64,000 nt of DNA from Manihot esculenta (taxonomy: Eukaryota > Streptophyta > Magnoliopsida > Malpighiales > Euphorbiaceae): positions 23,820,027 through 23,884,026 of the forward strand of contig NC_035174.2 in the NCBI RefSeq assembly GCF_001659605.2, in the 5' to 3' direction. Shown one piece after another: positions 22,012-33,323 of this stretch. Within the stretch, counting starts at the first letter, position 1. Each line of letters starts with the position of its first letter. A program made the translations under genes and the position numbers. The notes under the pieces are model-generated. The model had not been told where the DNA came from and made no database searches. It saw only the letters and a list, made by a program, of their open reading frames with translations.

Positions 22012-25000
22012 CTAGGCAGAATGAGTGACGAACAAATGTTCGTCTAGGAATTCTTCTTTGACTGGGCATGGTGCAGAACTAGAGGGAAGTTGGCTGAGGT
22101 GGTCTGCCACAAGGTTTTCTTTGCCCTTTTTGTCTCTTATCTCAAGATCAAATTCTTGTAGAAGTAGGATCCACCTAATGAGCCTTGGTTTTGCTTCTTT
22201 TTTTTTGATCAAGTATCGCAAGGCTGCATGGTCAGAATAGACAATGACTTTGGTTCCCAATAGATATGGTCTGAACTTCTCCAAAGCAAATACAACTGCC
22301 AAGAGCTCTTTTTCAGTTGTTGTGTAGTTGCTTTGTGTAGAATCCAATGTGCGAGAGGCATAGTGAATGACATGTGGTGAGTTTCCCACACGTTGCCCCA
22401 AAACTCCTCCTACTGCATAATTGCTTGCATCACACTTGATTTCAAAAGGTAAGTTCCAGTCAGGCCCTTGAATAATTGGAGCAGTCACAAGCAATTCTTT
22501 AATCAAATCAAACGCCTTTTTGCAGTCTGCATCAAAGTCAAATGTTACATCTTGTTGGAGCAATCTGCATAATGGCAAAGTGATTTTTGAGAAATCTTTG
22601 ATGAATCTTCTGTAGAATCCTGCATGTCCAAGGAAGGAACGGATGTCTCTAACATTCGTGGGGTAAGGCAGATTTTTGATGGTATCTACCTTAGCTTTGT
22701 CCACTTCTATGCCCTTAGCTGAAACGACATGACCTAAGACCGTACCTTGATTAACCATAAAATGACATTTTTCATAATTAAGCACAAGGTTAGTCTCAAT
22801 GCATCTTTGTAAGATCCTTTCTAAATTGGTAAGGCATTCATCAAAAGAATTTCCATGAACTGTGAAGTCATCCATGAATACCTCAATTGTCTTACCCACA
22901 TAGTTAGAAAATATGCTCATCATGCATCGCTGAAAAGTGGCAGGTGTATTGCATAGTCCAAATGACATTCTTCTAAAGGCAAAAGTGCCAAAAGGGCAAG
23001 TGAAGGTAGTCTTCTCCTGGTCTTCTGGAGCAATTGGAATATGGTAGAAACCTGAATATCCATCAAGACAACAATAGTGAGTTTTACCTGCAAGCCTTTC
23101 TAGCATCTGATCAATGAAAGGCAGTGGGAAGTGGTCCTTCCTTGTTGCAGCATTGAGCTTCCTATAGTCCATGCATACCCTCCATCCATTTTGAACTCTA
23201 GTGGGGACAAGTTCCCCTTCAGCATTTGGAACAATGGTGATTCCAGTTTTCTTTGGAACTACATGTACAGGGCTCACCCATTTGCTATCAGAGATTGGGT
23301 AGATGATTCCTGCATCAAGGAGCTTGACTATCTCTTTTTTCACTACCTCCATCATGGGTGGATTCAATCTTCTTTGGGCATCTCGGACTGGCTTGCACTC
23401 ATCCTCCATATGAATTCTATGCATGCAGGTGGAGGGAGAGATACCTTTGATGTCATCAATGGTCCATCCTATGGCTCCTTTGTGTTTTTGTAGTACCTTC
23501 AAGAGGCTTGCTTCTTCTTGTTGGCTCAATTCATTGGACACTATTACTGGGAGTGTCTTGTTTGCTCCCAAGTACATGTATTTCAGATGGTCTGGAAGAG
23601 GCTTCAGATCAGAAGGTGGTTGCAAAGGAGGTTCGGAGGAGCTTGCTTGTGATGGAGTCTGCTGGGTGAGGTTCGGCGGCCGAAAAGGTTCTGGGTTCGG
23701 CGGCCGAATCTCTTCAGTTTGCGGAGTGAGCTTTGGCGATGGATTCGGCTTCCACAAGTCAGTGGGGTTTGGCGGCCGAAAGATGTTCGGCGGTCGAAGA
23801 ACGTCTTCTTTCTGCACAGTGTTTTCCTGAAGTGTTGCGACAGAATCCGGTTCCTGAGGAGCAATAGGGTTCGGCAGCCGAAAGTGGGCTATGTTCGGCG
23901 GCCGAATGTCTTCTGTCTGCTTGATCTCCACTTGCTGAATGTTGCAGATTGTTTCCTTTAGTTTCAGATTTTCAATCCTGCAAAGATCATCATCTAGAAC
24001 AGAATCTTGATTTTCATTAAACACATCTTGGCTCAAACAATCAATAATATCAAGACCATAAAAAGGGGACATATCATGTGGATATTTCATGGCATCATAC
24101 ACATTGAACTTTATGACTTCCCCTTCAAATTCCATGGTAAGAGTACCATCATGCACATCAATTTTTGTTCTAGCAGTACTAAAGAAAGGACGTCCAAGAA
24201 GGATGTCAGAAGTAGTATTGCAACTATCTTCCTTAGTATCAATCACATAAAAATCAGCAGGAAAGACAAGTTCATCTACTTGGACTAAGACATCTTCTAA
24301 AACACCTATGGGATATACCACAGATCTATCAGCCAATTGTATCACAACCCTTGTTTCTTTGAGTGCACATGCATTGAGAGATTTATAGATGGAGAGAGGC
24401 ATGACATTAATAGATGCACCAAGATCACACATGGCTTTCTTGATACCAACATTCCCAATTTTGCAAGAGATAGCAAACATACCTTTGTCCTTGCATTTGG
24501 TAGGGAGTTCTCTTTTAATAACAGCAGTAACTACCTCACCTACACTTACTTTCTCTTTTTCAGCTAGCTTTCTTCTGTTGGTGCACAACTCTTTCAGAAA
24601 TTTGGCATACCTTGGAATTTGCTTGACAGCATCTAGCAGTGGTATGTTGATCTCCACTTTTCTGAAAGTCTCAAGGATCTCCTTTTCCTCTTTTTCTTTT
24701 TGCGTTCTTTCAAATCTTTTTGGAAGAGGAGGTGGGATGTGAAAGTTCACCTTTGGATCAGCCTTGTGTGTAGGAGGTGGTTCAGGTTGAGATGGAGAGG
24801 CTTCATGTGGCCTTGGTTCTACCTCTTGCTCATGATTAGCATCTTGAAGCTCTTTGCCACTTCTCAAAGTAATAGCACTGACATTTTGTCTGGGATTGGT
24901 TTCAGTTTGAGAAAGGAGCTTACCTTGGGTTTGTAGCTGGCCTATAGAGGTGGCCATTTGGCTTAGGTCTTGTTGCACGCTTTGCATGGTGTTCACCATG

Positions 25001-25020
25001 GTTTCCATCATTGTTTGCAT
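22012..25020 (-). CDS. Athila polyprotein without integrase (gag end, protease, RT, RNase H)
   Basis: An open 1002-codon frame. The chosen ATG at 25020 is the first in frame after the T1 junction; open codons continue upstream to about 25109 as gag C-terminus, so the natural start is lost. In order: gag tail; protease with CDLGASINVMPLS (about residue 195) and DILLGRPF; an RPPN-repeat linker (about 370-460); RT with CMDYRKLN and FMDDFTVHG (about 715); RNase H with [10 protein letters not shown] (about 860) and [10 protein letters not shown]. It ends [14 protein letters not shown]. Reverse transcription is the expected activity. Integrase, which follows RNase H in Athila pol, is missing, and no 5' LTR promoter remains. 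It is probably not expressed, but the frame is intact while copy 1 has two stops. Confidence 0.85.
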   Translation of the reverse strand: MQTMMETMVNTMQSVQQDLSQMATSIGQLQTQGKLLSQTETNPRQNVSAITLRSGKELQDANHEQEVEPRPHEASPSQPEPPPTHKADPKVNFHIPPPLPKRFERTQKEKEEKEILETFRKVEINIPLLDAVKQIPRYAKFLKELCTNRRKLAEKEKVSVGEVVTAVIKRELPTKCKDKGMFAISCKIGNVGIKKAMCDLGASINVMPLSIYKSLNACALKETRVVIQLADRSVVYPIGVLEDVLVQVDELVFPADFYVIDTKEDSCNTTSDILLGRPFFSTARTKIDVHDGTLTMEFEGEVIKFNVYDAMKYPHDMSPFYGLDIIDCLSQDVFNENQDSVLDDDLCRIENLKLKETICNIQQVEIKQTEDIRPPNIAHFRLPNPIAPQEPDSVATLQENTVQKEDVLRPPNIFRPPNPTDLWKPNPSPKLTPQTEEIRPPNPEPFRPPNLTQQTPSQASSSEPPLQPPSDLKPLPDHLKYMYLGANKTLPVIVSNELSQQEEASLLKVLQKHKGAIGWTIDDIKGISPSTCMHRIHMEDECKPVRDAQRRLNPPMMEVVKKEIVKLLDAGIIYPISDSKWVSPVHVVPKKTGITIVPNAEGELVPTRVQNGWRVCMDYRKLNAATRKDHFPLPFIDQMLERLAGKTHYCCLDGYSGFYHIPIAPEDQEKTTFTCPFGTFAFRRMSFGLCNTPATFQRCMMSIFSNYVGKTIEVFMDDFTVHGNSFDECLTNLERILQRCIETNLVLNYEKCHFMVNQGTVLGHVVSAKGIEVDKAKVDTIKNLPYPTNVRDIRSFLGHAGFYRRFIKDFSKITLPLCRLLQQDVTFDFDADCKKAFDLIKELLVTAPIIQGPDWNLPFEIKCDASNYAVGGVLGQRVGNSPHVIHYASRTLDSTQSNYTTTEKELLAVVFALEKFRPYLLGTKVIVYSDHAALRYLIKKKEAKPRLIRWILLLQEFDLEIRDKKGKENLVADHLSQLPSSSAPCPVKEEFLDEHLFVTHSA

Positions 25021-25220
25021 GATCTTCTCAAGGTTCTGATTTGGATTTGAAGGTGCTGGTTGGGCTTGACTTCTTTGGTAACTTTGGTAATTCTGATCAT
25101 TGCCATGATTTTATACATGTGCATTAATGTTATGCTATGTATGTGATGCGGGTTCATCTGTTTCCACATGAACCATATGATGCTGATGTTTTGTGTATGT
25201 GTCGTTTTTCAGTAATCAGG

Positions 25221-28200
25221 ATGAGAGGTACTCGTCGATTTGCACGATTGATTGGAGTCCCATCAGAAAATGAGGGCATGGATGACCATCCCCCTACATT
25301 TCCAAGGGTAATGTCCTGTAGATCTAGCAGGGAGAGAGTGTCAAGGGACCCTAGAAGGTCTTTTGATGTAAGCAGAAGGGGTGCAATTCAGGGAGGAGTG
25401 TCAGTTGAGGGGGATGAAATGGAGGTTGACCAGAGAAGGGGTGGAAGCTTAGGTGTGAGCATGTCTGAGGAGGGCATGGGAGAATCTCAAGGAGGCACTC
25501 AGGTCTCGGGGTTTGCTCAACCACCCCAATATCAACCCTTTCCACAGGGCCCCGGTTATTTGATGGGAGGTACATCGGATTACCCCAGTTTCAACCCTTA
25601 TCCCTCTTTCATGCCTTACCCTCCTTTCTATCCACCATATCCCCAGTATTCCATGTATCCACCCTCACCTTTCTATCCAAATGTAGCAAACCCTAATCCA
25701 GGGAATGTTGCACCTCCTCCACCACCCCCTGAACCTGTAGCTCCTGAAGTCCAAGTACCTAAACCTAGCTCATATGGAGGGAGCAGAGTGAAGATGACTG
25801 ATTACTTGAAGCTGGATGCTCCCAAGTTCAAGACGAGAGATGATCCATTTGAGTACCTAAAGACAGTAAAGATGATTACAAATGAGTTAGGGGCAGATGA
25901 TTGTAGAGCCATTCAGATGGCGGGGTTCACACTCAAATGCAAGAAGGCCCGTGAGTGGTTTAAAAACTATGTGGACCCGAGATTGGACAGTTTAACCTGG
26001 GAGGAGTTTGCTAATGAATTTGTAGGATGGGCTTTTCCTGATAGCTCAAGGGAATTGAAGATAATTGAGTTTGAACAGTTGAGGCAGATTGATGAGATGA
26101 GTGTGGATGAGTTTACAGACAGGTTTTTGGAGCTATTGCCGTTTGTGGAACAACCCTATGATACGGACCAGAAGAAAGTAAGGAGGTATACCATGAGGCT
26201 CCACCCTAGGTATTCCTCTCTAATTCTTGCAGCAGAGAGGGAAAGCTTCCACACTATTATGGATGCAGCACAGAAGATGGAGGCTAGTGCCATCATTCAG
26301 GGGATGGTTAAGCAGTCAGTGGCGCAGTCCTCGGGTTCCAAGACCCCGGGCGGGGGAAAGTTAGATCCCTCTTCTCTGAGTGTAGCAGCTTCAGGCAGTA
26401 AGAAGTAGGGCAGATCTAAGACCAAGAAGAGCAAGTTCCGAAACCGTTTGAAGTCAGGTCTGGGTTTAGGTGGTGGCTCGAGCTCAGGTTTAGATGGTAC
26501 AGAATGCATAAGGTGTGGGAAGCCGCACAAGGGAGTGTGTCGGTTTAGGACGATGGCCTGCTTCAGGTGTGGGCAAGAGGGACACATGGCTCGGGAGTGT
26601 CCTAGGGCACCTTTTATGGTACCATTCCAGGAGACAGCTTCCGGTAGTGTGGCTCAGCCAGTAGCTCCAGCCGCGACTCAAGGCAGTGGTAGAGGCTGGG
26701 GGAGAGGGGCAGCCTCTTCCTCAGCAGGTTCCCGAGGTGAAGGTCCATCAGCTCCAGCTCGGATCTTCACTATGACACAGTAGGAGGCGAGCACATCCAA
26801 CACCGTGGTGTCAGGTAATCTCATCATTGGTTGTTCAGATGTGTATGCTTTAATGGACCCTGGTGCATCTCATTCTTTTGTTGCTTCGAGAGCCGTAGAG
26901 AGGTTAGGTTTGATAGTCTCTGGGTTAGAGTGTCCCCTCTAGGTCAGTGGACCCAAGTGTGATCCATCAGTGGCAGAGTCAGTCTGCCGGTATAGTCCAG
27001 TGTTTGTTGAGGGTAGATGCCTTCCAGCGGACCTTGTGGTTCTAGACTTGACGGATTTTGATATCATTCTAGGGATGGATTGGCTATATGCTCATGGTGC
27101 TACCTTGGACTGCAGAGACAAGGTAGTCAGGTTCAGAGATCAGGATGGGTCAGAGGTTGTCTTCAGAGGAGACAGGAGGGGTACACCTATAGGTTTGATA
27201 TCAGCCCTACAGGCTCATAGGTTGCTCAGGAGAGGTTGTCAGGGGTTTCTAGCTCACGTGAGAGAGCTGGATAGTCAGGTTAGGGAGCCCGCCTCAGTGC
27301 CCGTGGTCAGAGAGTTTCCAGATGTCTTCCCAGATGAGCTTTCAGGACTACCACCTGCTAGGGAGATAGAGTTTGAAATAGAAGTAATGCCTGGAACCAG
27401 ACCAATCTCTATCCCTCCCTACAGGATGGCACCAGCAAAATTGAAGGAGCTAAAGGAGCAGTTGCAAGAGTTGGTAGACAAAGGCTTCATCCGACCGAGT
27501 ACCTCGCCTTGGGGTGCTCCAGTGCTGTTTGTGAAGAAGAAGGATGGATCCTTGAGACTTTGTATCGACTACAGGCAGTTGAACAAAGTCACTACTAAGA
27601 ATAAGTATTCGTTACCTAGGATCGACGATCTATTTGACCAGCTAGCAGGAGCAGGTTGTTTCTCCAAGATAGATATGAGATCCGGGTACCACCAGTTGAG
27701 AATAAGAGAAGAAGATGTGCCGAAGACGGCATTCAGGACCATATATGGGCATTATGAGTTCCTAGTAATGCCATTCGGGCTAACCAATGCCCCTGCAGCA
27801 TTCATGGATCTCATGAACAGAGTGTTTAGTCAGTATCTGGATCACTTTGTTATTGTCTTTATTGATGATATCTTAGTGTCTTCCAGAAATGCAGAGGAGC
27901 ATGCCCATCATCTGAGGTTAGTTCTGCAGACCCTGAGGGAGCACGGCTTGCATGCCAAGTTCTCCAAGTGTGAATTCTGGTTGAGGAGCATCTCATTCTT
28001 GGGGCATGTTGTATCAGAAAACGGGATTGAAGTGGACCACAAGAAGGTAGAAGCTGTAGCCAATTGGCCTAGACCCACTACTGTAACAGAGATCAAGAGC
28101 TTTTTGGTTTTGGCATGTTACTACAGGAGGTTTGTTCAGGACTTCTCTAAAATTGCCGCTCCTATGACCAGATTAACTAAGAAGAATCAGAGGTTTGTGT

Positions 28201-30200
28201 GGTCTGATCAGTGCGAGGAAAGCTTTGAAGAGCTGAAGAAAAGATTGACGTCAACACCGGTGTTAGCTCTGCCTACCAGTAATGAAGACTTCACAGTGTT
28301 TTGTGATGCGTCCCGTGTGGGACTGGGTTGTGTGTTGATGCAAAATGAGAGAGTAATTGCTTATGCTTCTAGGCAGCTGAAGAAGCATGAGTTGAATTAC
28401 TCTACACATGACCTAGAGATGACAGCCGTGATCTTTGCACTCAAGATGTGGAGGCATTACTTTTATGGGGTCAAATGTGAGATCTTCACAGAGCATAAAA
28501 GCTTGCAGTACATCTTGAGTCAGAGAGAGTTGAACCTAAGGCAGAGAAGATGGGTAGAACTGCTCAGTGACTATGATTGCAAGATTCAGTACCATCCGGG
28601 TAAGCCAAATATTGTGGCAGATGCCCTATGCCAAAAATCACTTGGCAGTCTATCCCATATTACAGCAGAGAGGAGACCGGTGGTGAGGGAGTTCTATAAG
28701 CTCATTAATGAAGGGCTGCAGTTAGAGTTGTCTGGTACAGGTGCTTTGATAGCCCAAATGAGGGTGATGCCCATATTTCTGGAGCAGGTGGCTCAGAAAT
28801 AGCATGAGGACCCTGAGTTGGTGAAGATAGCAAGAGTAGTCCAAGCAGGCAAGAATGAAGAGTTCATATTTGACAGCAAGGGGATCCTCTGTTATGGGAG
28901 TAGATTATGTGTACCAGATGACGTGAGTTTGAAGGGAGACATTATGAGGGAAGCTCATAATGCTAGATACAATGTTCACCCTGGAGCCACCAAGATGTAT
29001 CAAGATCTGAAGAGAGTTTATTGGTGGCCAGCTATGAAGAAAGAAGTAGCACAGTTCGTGTCCGCCTGCGAAGTATGTTAGAGGGTGAAGCTGGAACATC
29101 AGAAGCCGGCTGGAATGCTTAACCCACTGCCGATTCCAAAGTGGAAATGGGAAAATATAGCTATGGATTTCGTGGTGGGGTTACCGGCAACGTCCAACAG
29201 ACTAGACTACATATGGGTGATTATGGACAGACTGACCAAATCTGCTCACTTCATCCCTGCCAGGAGTGGCTACTCTGTGGATAAATTGGCGCAGGTGTTT
29301 GTTGATGAAGTGGTCAGGTTGCTTGGGGCTCTTATTTCAATAGTGTCAGATAGGGGACTCCAGTTTACCTCCAGGTTTTGGTGGAGTCTGCAGAATGCTA
29401 TGGGTACCAGGTTAGATTTTAGCACTGCTTTCCACCCACAGATTGATGGACAGTCAGAGAGGACCATCTAGACAATTGAAGATATGCTCAGAATGTGTGT
29501 GCTAGATTTTGGCGGTTCTTGGAGGCAGCATCTACCTTTGGTGGAGTTTGCCTACAATAACAGCTATCATGCTAGCATAGGGATTGCTCCATATGAAGCT
29601 TTGTATGGAAGGAAGTGCAGCTCACCTGTCTGCTGGGAAGAAGTTGGAGAAAGGGTCTTAGCAAGGCCTGAGCTAGTTGAGATCACCAGCAGAGTAGTGC
29701 CCATTATTAGAGAAAGGATCAGAACTGCTGTGAGTAGGCAAAAGAGTTATGCAGATGTCCGCAGGAAGCATGTAGAGTTTCAGGAGGGAGATTTGGTGTT
29801 GCTCAAGGTGTCTCCTATGAAAGGGGTGATTCGTTTTGGGAAGAAAGGTAAGCTAGCTCCGCGGTACATCGGACCCTTTGAAATCTTGGAAAAGATTGGG
29901 AAGGTATCGTATAAGTTGGACTTACCTGCATCAATGGAAAGAATCCATCCGGTTTTCCATGTTTCCATATTATGAAAGTTCGTGTCAGATCCGGACAAGG
30001 TTCTTAGTGAGCCTGATGTGGAGATCCTAAGAGATCTCACCTATGTTGAGCAGCCAGTGCGGATCCTAGACATGCAGATCAGAAAGTTGAGGAACAAGGA
30101 AATCCCGATGGTGAAAGTCCTTTGGAATCACCATAATGTAGAAGAATGTACCTGGGAGACACGGGAGTCCATACTCCTGCAATACCCTTATCTCTTTTAA
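25221..30200 (+). pseudogene. T1 Tekay gag-pol, copy 2 (full length, nonsense mutations only)
   Basis: From ATG 25221 to the stop after YPYLF at 30200 the frame is collinear with the intact T4 polyprotein and never shifts. It is interrupted only by stops near 26406, 26781, 26939, 28801, 29079, 29469 and 29973. Domains: gag; zinc knuckles (26500-26600); protease MDPGAS (about 26850); RT with FIDDILVSS (about 27870); RNase H (about 28300); integrase HHCC (about 28960-29080), [21 protein letters not shown] and HPQIDGQSERT; chromodomain ([15 protein letters not shown]). Four of the seven stops are CAG-to-TAG. Its 3' LTR follows at 30296. Confidence 0.93.
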
Positions 30201-30283
30201 GGTTAGTATCTATGTGTTTTTATGTGCTTATGTGTGTTGCCATGTTATGCTTGTTTGGTGAATATTCGGGGACGAATGTTCTT

Positions 30284-30295
30284 AAGGGGGGAGAA
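30284..30295 (+). other. T1 polypurine tract
   Basis: AAGGGGGGAGAA lies directly upstream of the LTR start TGTAATACCC, the expected plus-strand primer site. The same tract precedes the T4 3' LTR. Confidence 0.85.
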
Positions 30296-30561
30296 TGTAA
30301 TACCCGGCTAGACTCCGGCATCAGAATTCCTGCTTTCCGGCGGAATCTCGGATGTCGGAACTCTCTAGAAGGGTAAAATCATATTTTTCTAAAATGTTTT
30401 CATGTGTTTTAAGGTTTTACGTAAGAAAGAAATTGAGTTTTTGAAAGAAAAGCACCAGGGAAGGAAAGCCAGGTTCGGCCGCCAAACCTCATGTTCGGCC
30501 ACCGAACATGGTAGAGTTTAAGGAGCACCTTTGGCCTCCGAAGGTGGTCTGGCCAGTCACC

Positions 30562-30568
30562 TATAAAA
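30562..30568 (+). promoter_or_regulatory. TATA box of T1 LTR
   Basis: TATAAAA lies 57 bases upstream of a GTGAGT donor-like site, as in the other Tekay LTRs. Confidence 0.7.
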
Positions 30569-31659
30569 GGCCCCATGTCCGAAAATGGGCGAGTTTTCTT
30601 CTCTATTTTCTGGCAAAGGTGAGTCCAAACCCTTCCATGGTTAGTTTTGATGTTTTCCTTCAAATCTTTCAAGTTTTTAACAAGCTTTCATCTTGTTTTG
30701 AAGTTTTTGAGCTAAAGATCAAGTCGGAAGCTTGGAGACCCCCAGAGCTTATTTCTCCCAATCTCTGAGTTTAGATCGCCTCTCCTCTCGATTTTCAAGA
30801 GGTAAGTGGAGATCCTACCATTCTTTTATGCTTTGGTAAGTTTTGAGGGGTTTTAGAGAGCTTTGATGCATGTTTATTGTAGTTGTTAAATGTTAGGGTT
30901 TATGTGAGTTAAATGATGAAATGTATGTTTAATGTATGCTAAATGTTGATGTTGTTGGAGTATAGGCTAGTTTTAAGCCCCTATATGCTTGAATACATGT
31001 TTATGCATGCTTGGGAGTGTTGTGCATGAGTTTGGAGGGTTTGGGAGGCAAAATGTGCATAAGAGGCTTGAGTTCTCCCATTCTGGAAGAACTCAGGTTC
31101 AGCTGCCGAAGCCATGTTCGGCTGCCGAACCTGCCTATGGAGGTGGTTTGATCGCCTAAACTCGCCCCCGAAAGATTGGACTTTCGGCTTTGAAGTGGAG
31201 TTTCGGCTGCCGAACCTTGGCCCCGAAAGTGCCTGACTTTCGGCTCTGGAGGGAGTTTCGGCAGCCGAACCTGCCGCCGAAAGTGCCCTGTTCAGCCTTC
31301 CTTTGCATGTTTTCTATGAATGTTTTGTGATGTTTTAGGGGGTTTTTGGGGAGATGTTTAGAGTCATGTTAGTGTATGTTTGGTCTCTCATTTAAGTCCA
31401 CCTGTGTAGGTTTGGACCCGAGGAATCGAGGACCCCAGCAGTGAGATAGCTGCTTCAGAGTCAGTCCAGTATCTGCTAGAGGTGAGTAGAACATAACTTC
31501 TTTATTTTCAAAGCAATGAAATCCTCTTTAGCATGATCCATGCATCACGAATTCCATGATATGTATTTGGTTGTTTTGCATTAGAATTCACGAATATGAT
31601 GCATTGCATTAATTATTGTTGATGTGGATGGATTTGGATGACCCATTAGCCCTCAGTAT

Positions 31660-31788
31660 GTAAGAAAGTCTAGGGCTGCCCATGTCACGCGTCCTGGCAC
31701 AGTGTAAGAAAGTCTAGGGCTGCCCATGCCACGCGTCCTGGCACCATGTAAGAAAGTCTAGGGCTGCCCATGCCATGCGTCCTGGCAA
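31660..31788. repeat. 44-bp hairpin minisatellite in T1 LTR
   Basis: Three units start at 31660, 31704 and 31748. Each contains GTAAGAAAGTCTAGGGCTG and a TGCCA-7 nt-TGGCA stem-loop; the first unit has one stem mismatch. Confidence 0.85.
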
Positions 31789-32413
31789 TTTGTTATGATA
31801 AAGAGGTAATAGGGGGTTATTGGTGACAAATCCATCCGTGATGTTAATTGTTAGTGATGTGATGCATTTCATGATGGCATATCTATATAAACTGTTTTAT
31901 ATGTTCTGCTCACTGGGCTCTAGTAACTCACCCTTTCCCTTAACCCCCGGGTTTGTAGGTTCAGGGTAGACCAGGAAGTCAGCAAGAGTAAAAGTATCAT
32001 GTATGAAATAGTTAGTTGTGGACATGAAAGATAATGTGATGTAAAGTATTGTACAATAATGTTTTGAGATTTAGTATTGTGCTTGGTCCTAATGTAATGT
32101 TAATCCCCTCTTGTACATGATCATTACAAGATGTTTTAATGTTAAGAAATGTTAAACCAAGCTTGATGTTTGATATGTTACCCCACTAGAGCATTTGATG
32201 AGGACTCTAGTGTGGGGTTTTATGTTTAATGTTATGGTGCATGCACAGGTCAAGCTTGGGGTACGAAAAGTTTAAAATGTTTATGTAAATGTATGATCAT
32301 GTATGGGATTTATCAGGTATGACAGGTTGTATATTAGGCTTGGTACGGGTCTCGGCGACCTTAAGTCGATCTGGATCCTAGCGCCGGTAGCGGTCCGATT
32401 TCGGGTCGTTACA

Positions 32414-33323
32414 AATCAATTGGCCACATTGATCAAAATAACAAAGCAACAATGCAATAAAGCATGAAATTGTATGAATATTGAATAACCAAAAGACAAA
32501 CGATATGTGTTCAGATCTCACAATCCATAAAACAACCAAAGTTTCAACCAATCTTCAACTAGAAATAAAGGGTTTCAGCCACTCATGGCTGAAGCAAAAT
32601 AGAAAATTAAAGAAAAGAAGAAGAAAAGAGGAAGGAACCGAAGATGGAGAAGTTGGAGAGCTTCCTTGCGCCGAACCTTGGAGAAGAGTGGAGAAGAATG
32701 TGTGGCTGGCCTTACCTTGTCTTTAAATATGATTTAAGATGCTGTCCTAGCCTTCCTTGCTGCCCAAGTTGAATTCTTGGTGCCCGACATGCCGCCCATG
32801 CCGCCCATATCTTGCATTAATGAGGTGGAGCCTCTCTTTTGAATTTTGAATTTTGAATGTACAAGATTTGAGGTGGCATGTGTATCTTCTTGGCTTCTTT
32901 GACCAGCTGAATTTGAATTTCAAATCTGAATGTGCATCTTGAAGATTTGGCTTCTTAAATAAGGAAAAGGATTATTGAAGATCTTAAATTTCAAACTGTT
33001 CTGTTGATTGCACTTTCCTTATTTGCCACTTTCCTTATTTAGCACTTTCCTGAATGATCTGAATCTTAATTTTGAATTTTGAATTCTCTTAAGGATTTAA
33101 AATTTGAATTTCAAATTGCTTTCCTTATTTGGCTCCTTTCAAGTTGCACTTGGCATGCTTGCTCTCCTTTGTTCCATTTAAGCCAGTTTTAGGGGCATTT
33201 TCACCAAATTATCTGTTTACACCATTTTCTACAGAATAGGATTAAATTCACAAAATTAGGCAGAAAAAGTGTAAATAAACATCAATAATGTCATGATAAA
33301 TTGGTCTAAATTATGCTCTATCA
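32414..33323 (-). repeat. A2 LTR, partial (Athila)
   Basis: The 5' part of an Athila LTR on the minus strand, cut by T1 at 32413. It has AT-rich inverted repeats (about 32840-33120) in place of the GC-rich arrays, like A0. The common hairpin lies near 32574. It ends GCTCTATCA next to the CCCCCACACC polypurine complement. Confidence 0.88.

Larger units (their letters stand above)
20265..27896. repeat. Unit 2 of the 7.6-kb tandem duplication
   Basis: This is the second copy of 12590-20264. It begins in the Athila LTR at TTGGTGTTGCATGTG, joined directly to the Tekay RT of unit 1, and continues without a break into the rest of T1. Only scattered substitutions separate the units. Confidence 0.95.
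30296..32413 (+). repeat. T1 3' LTR (Tekay)
   Basis: A 2.12-kb LTR, TGTAATACCC...GTCGTTACA. It has a TATA box at 30562-30568, palindrome arrays at 30470-30550 and 31090-31290, a 44-bp minisatellite at 31660-31788 and the shared splice-like sites. It ends inside an Athila LTR, so T1 inserted into A2. The 5' LTR of T1 is absent. Confidence 0.92.
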
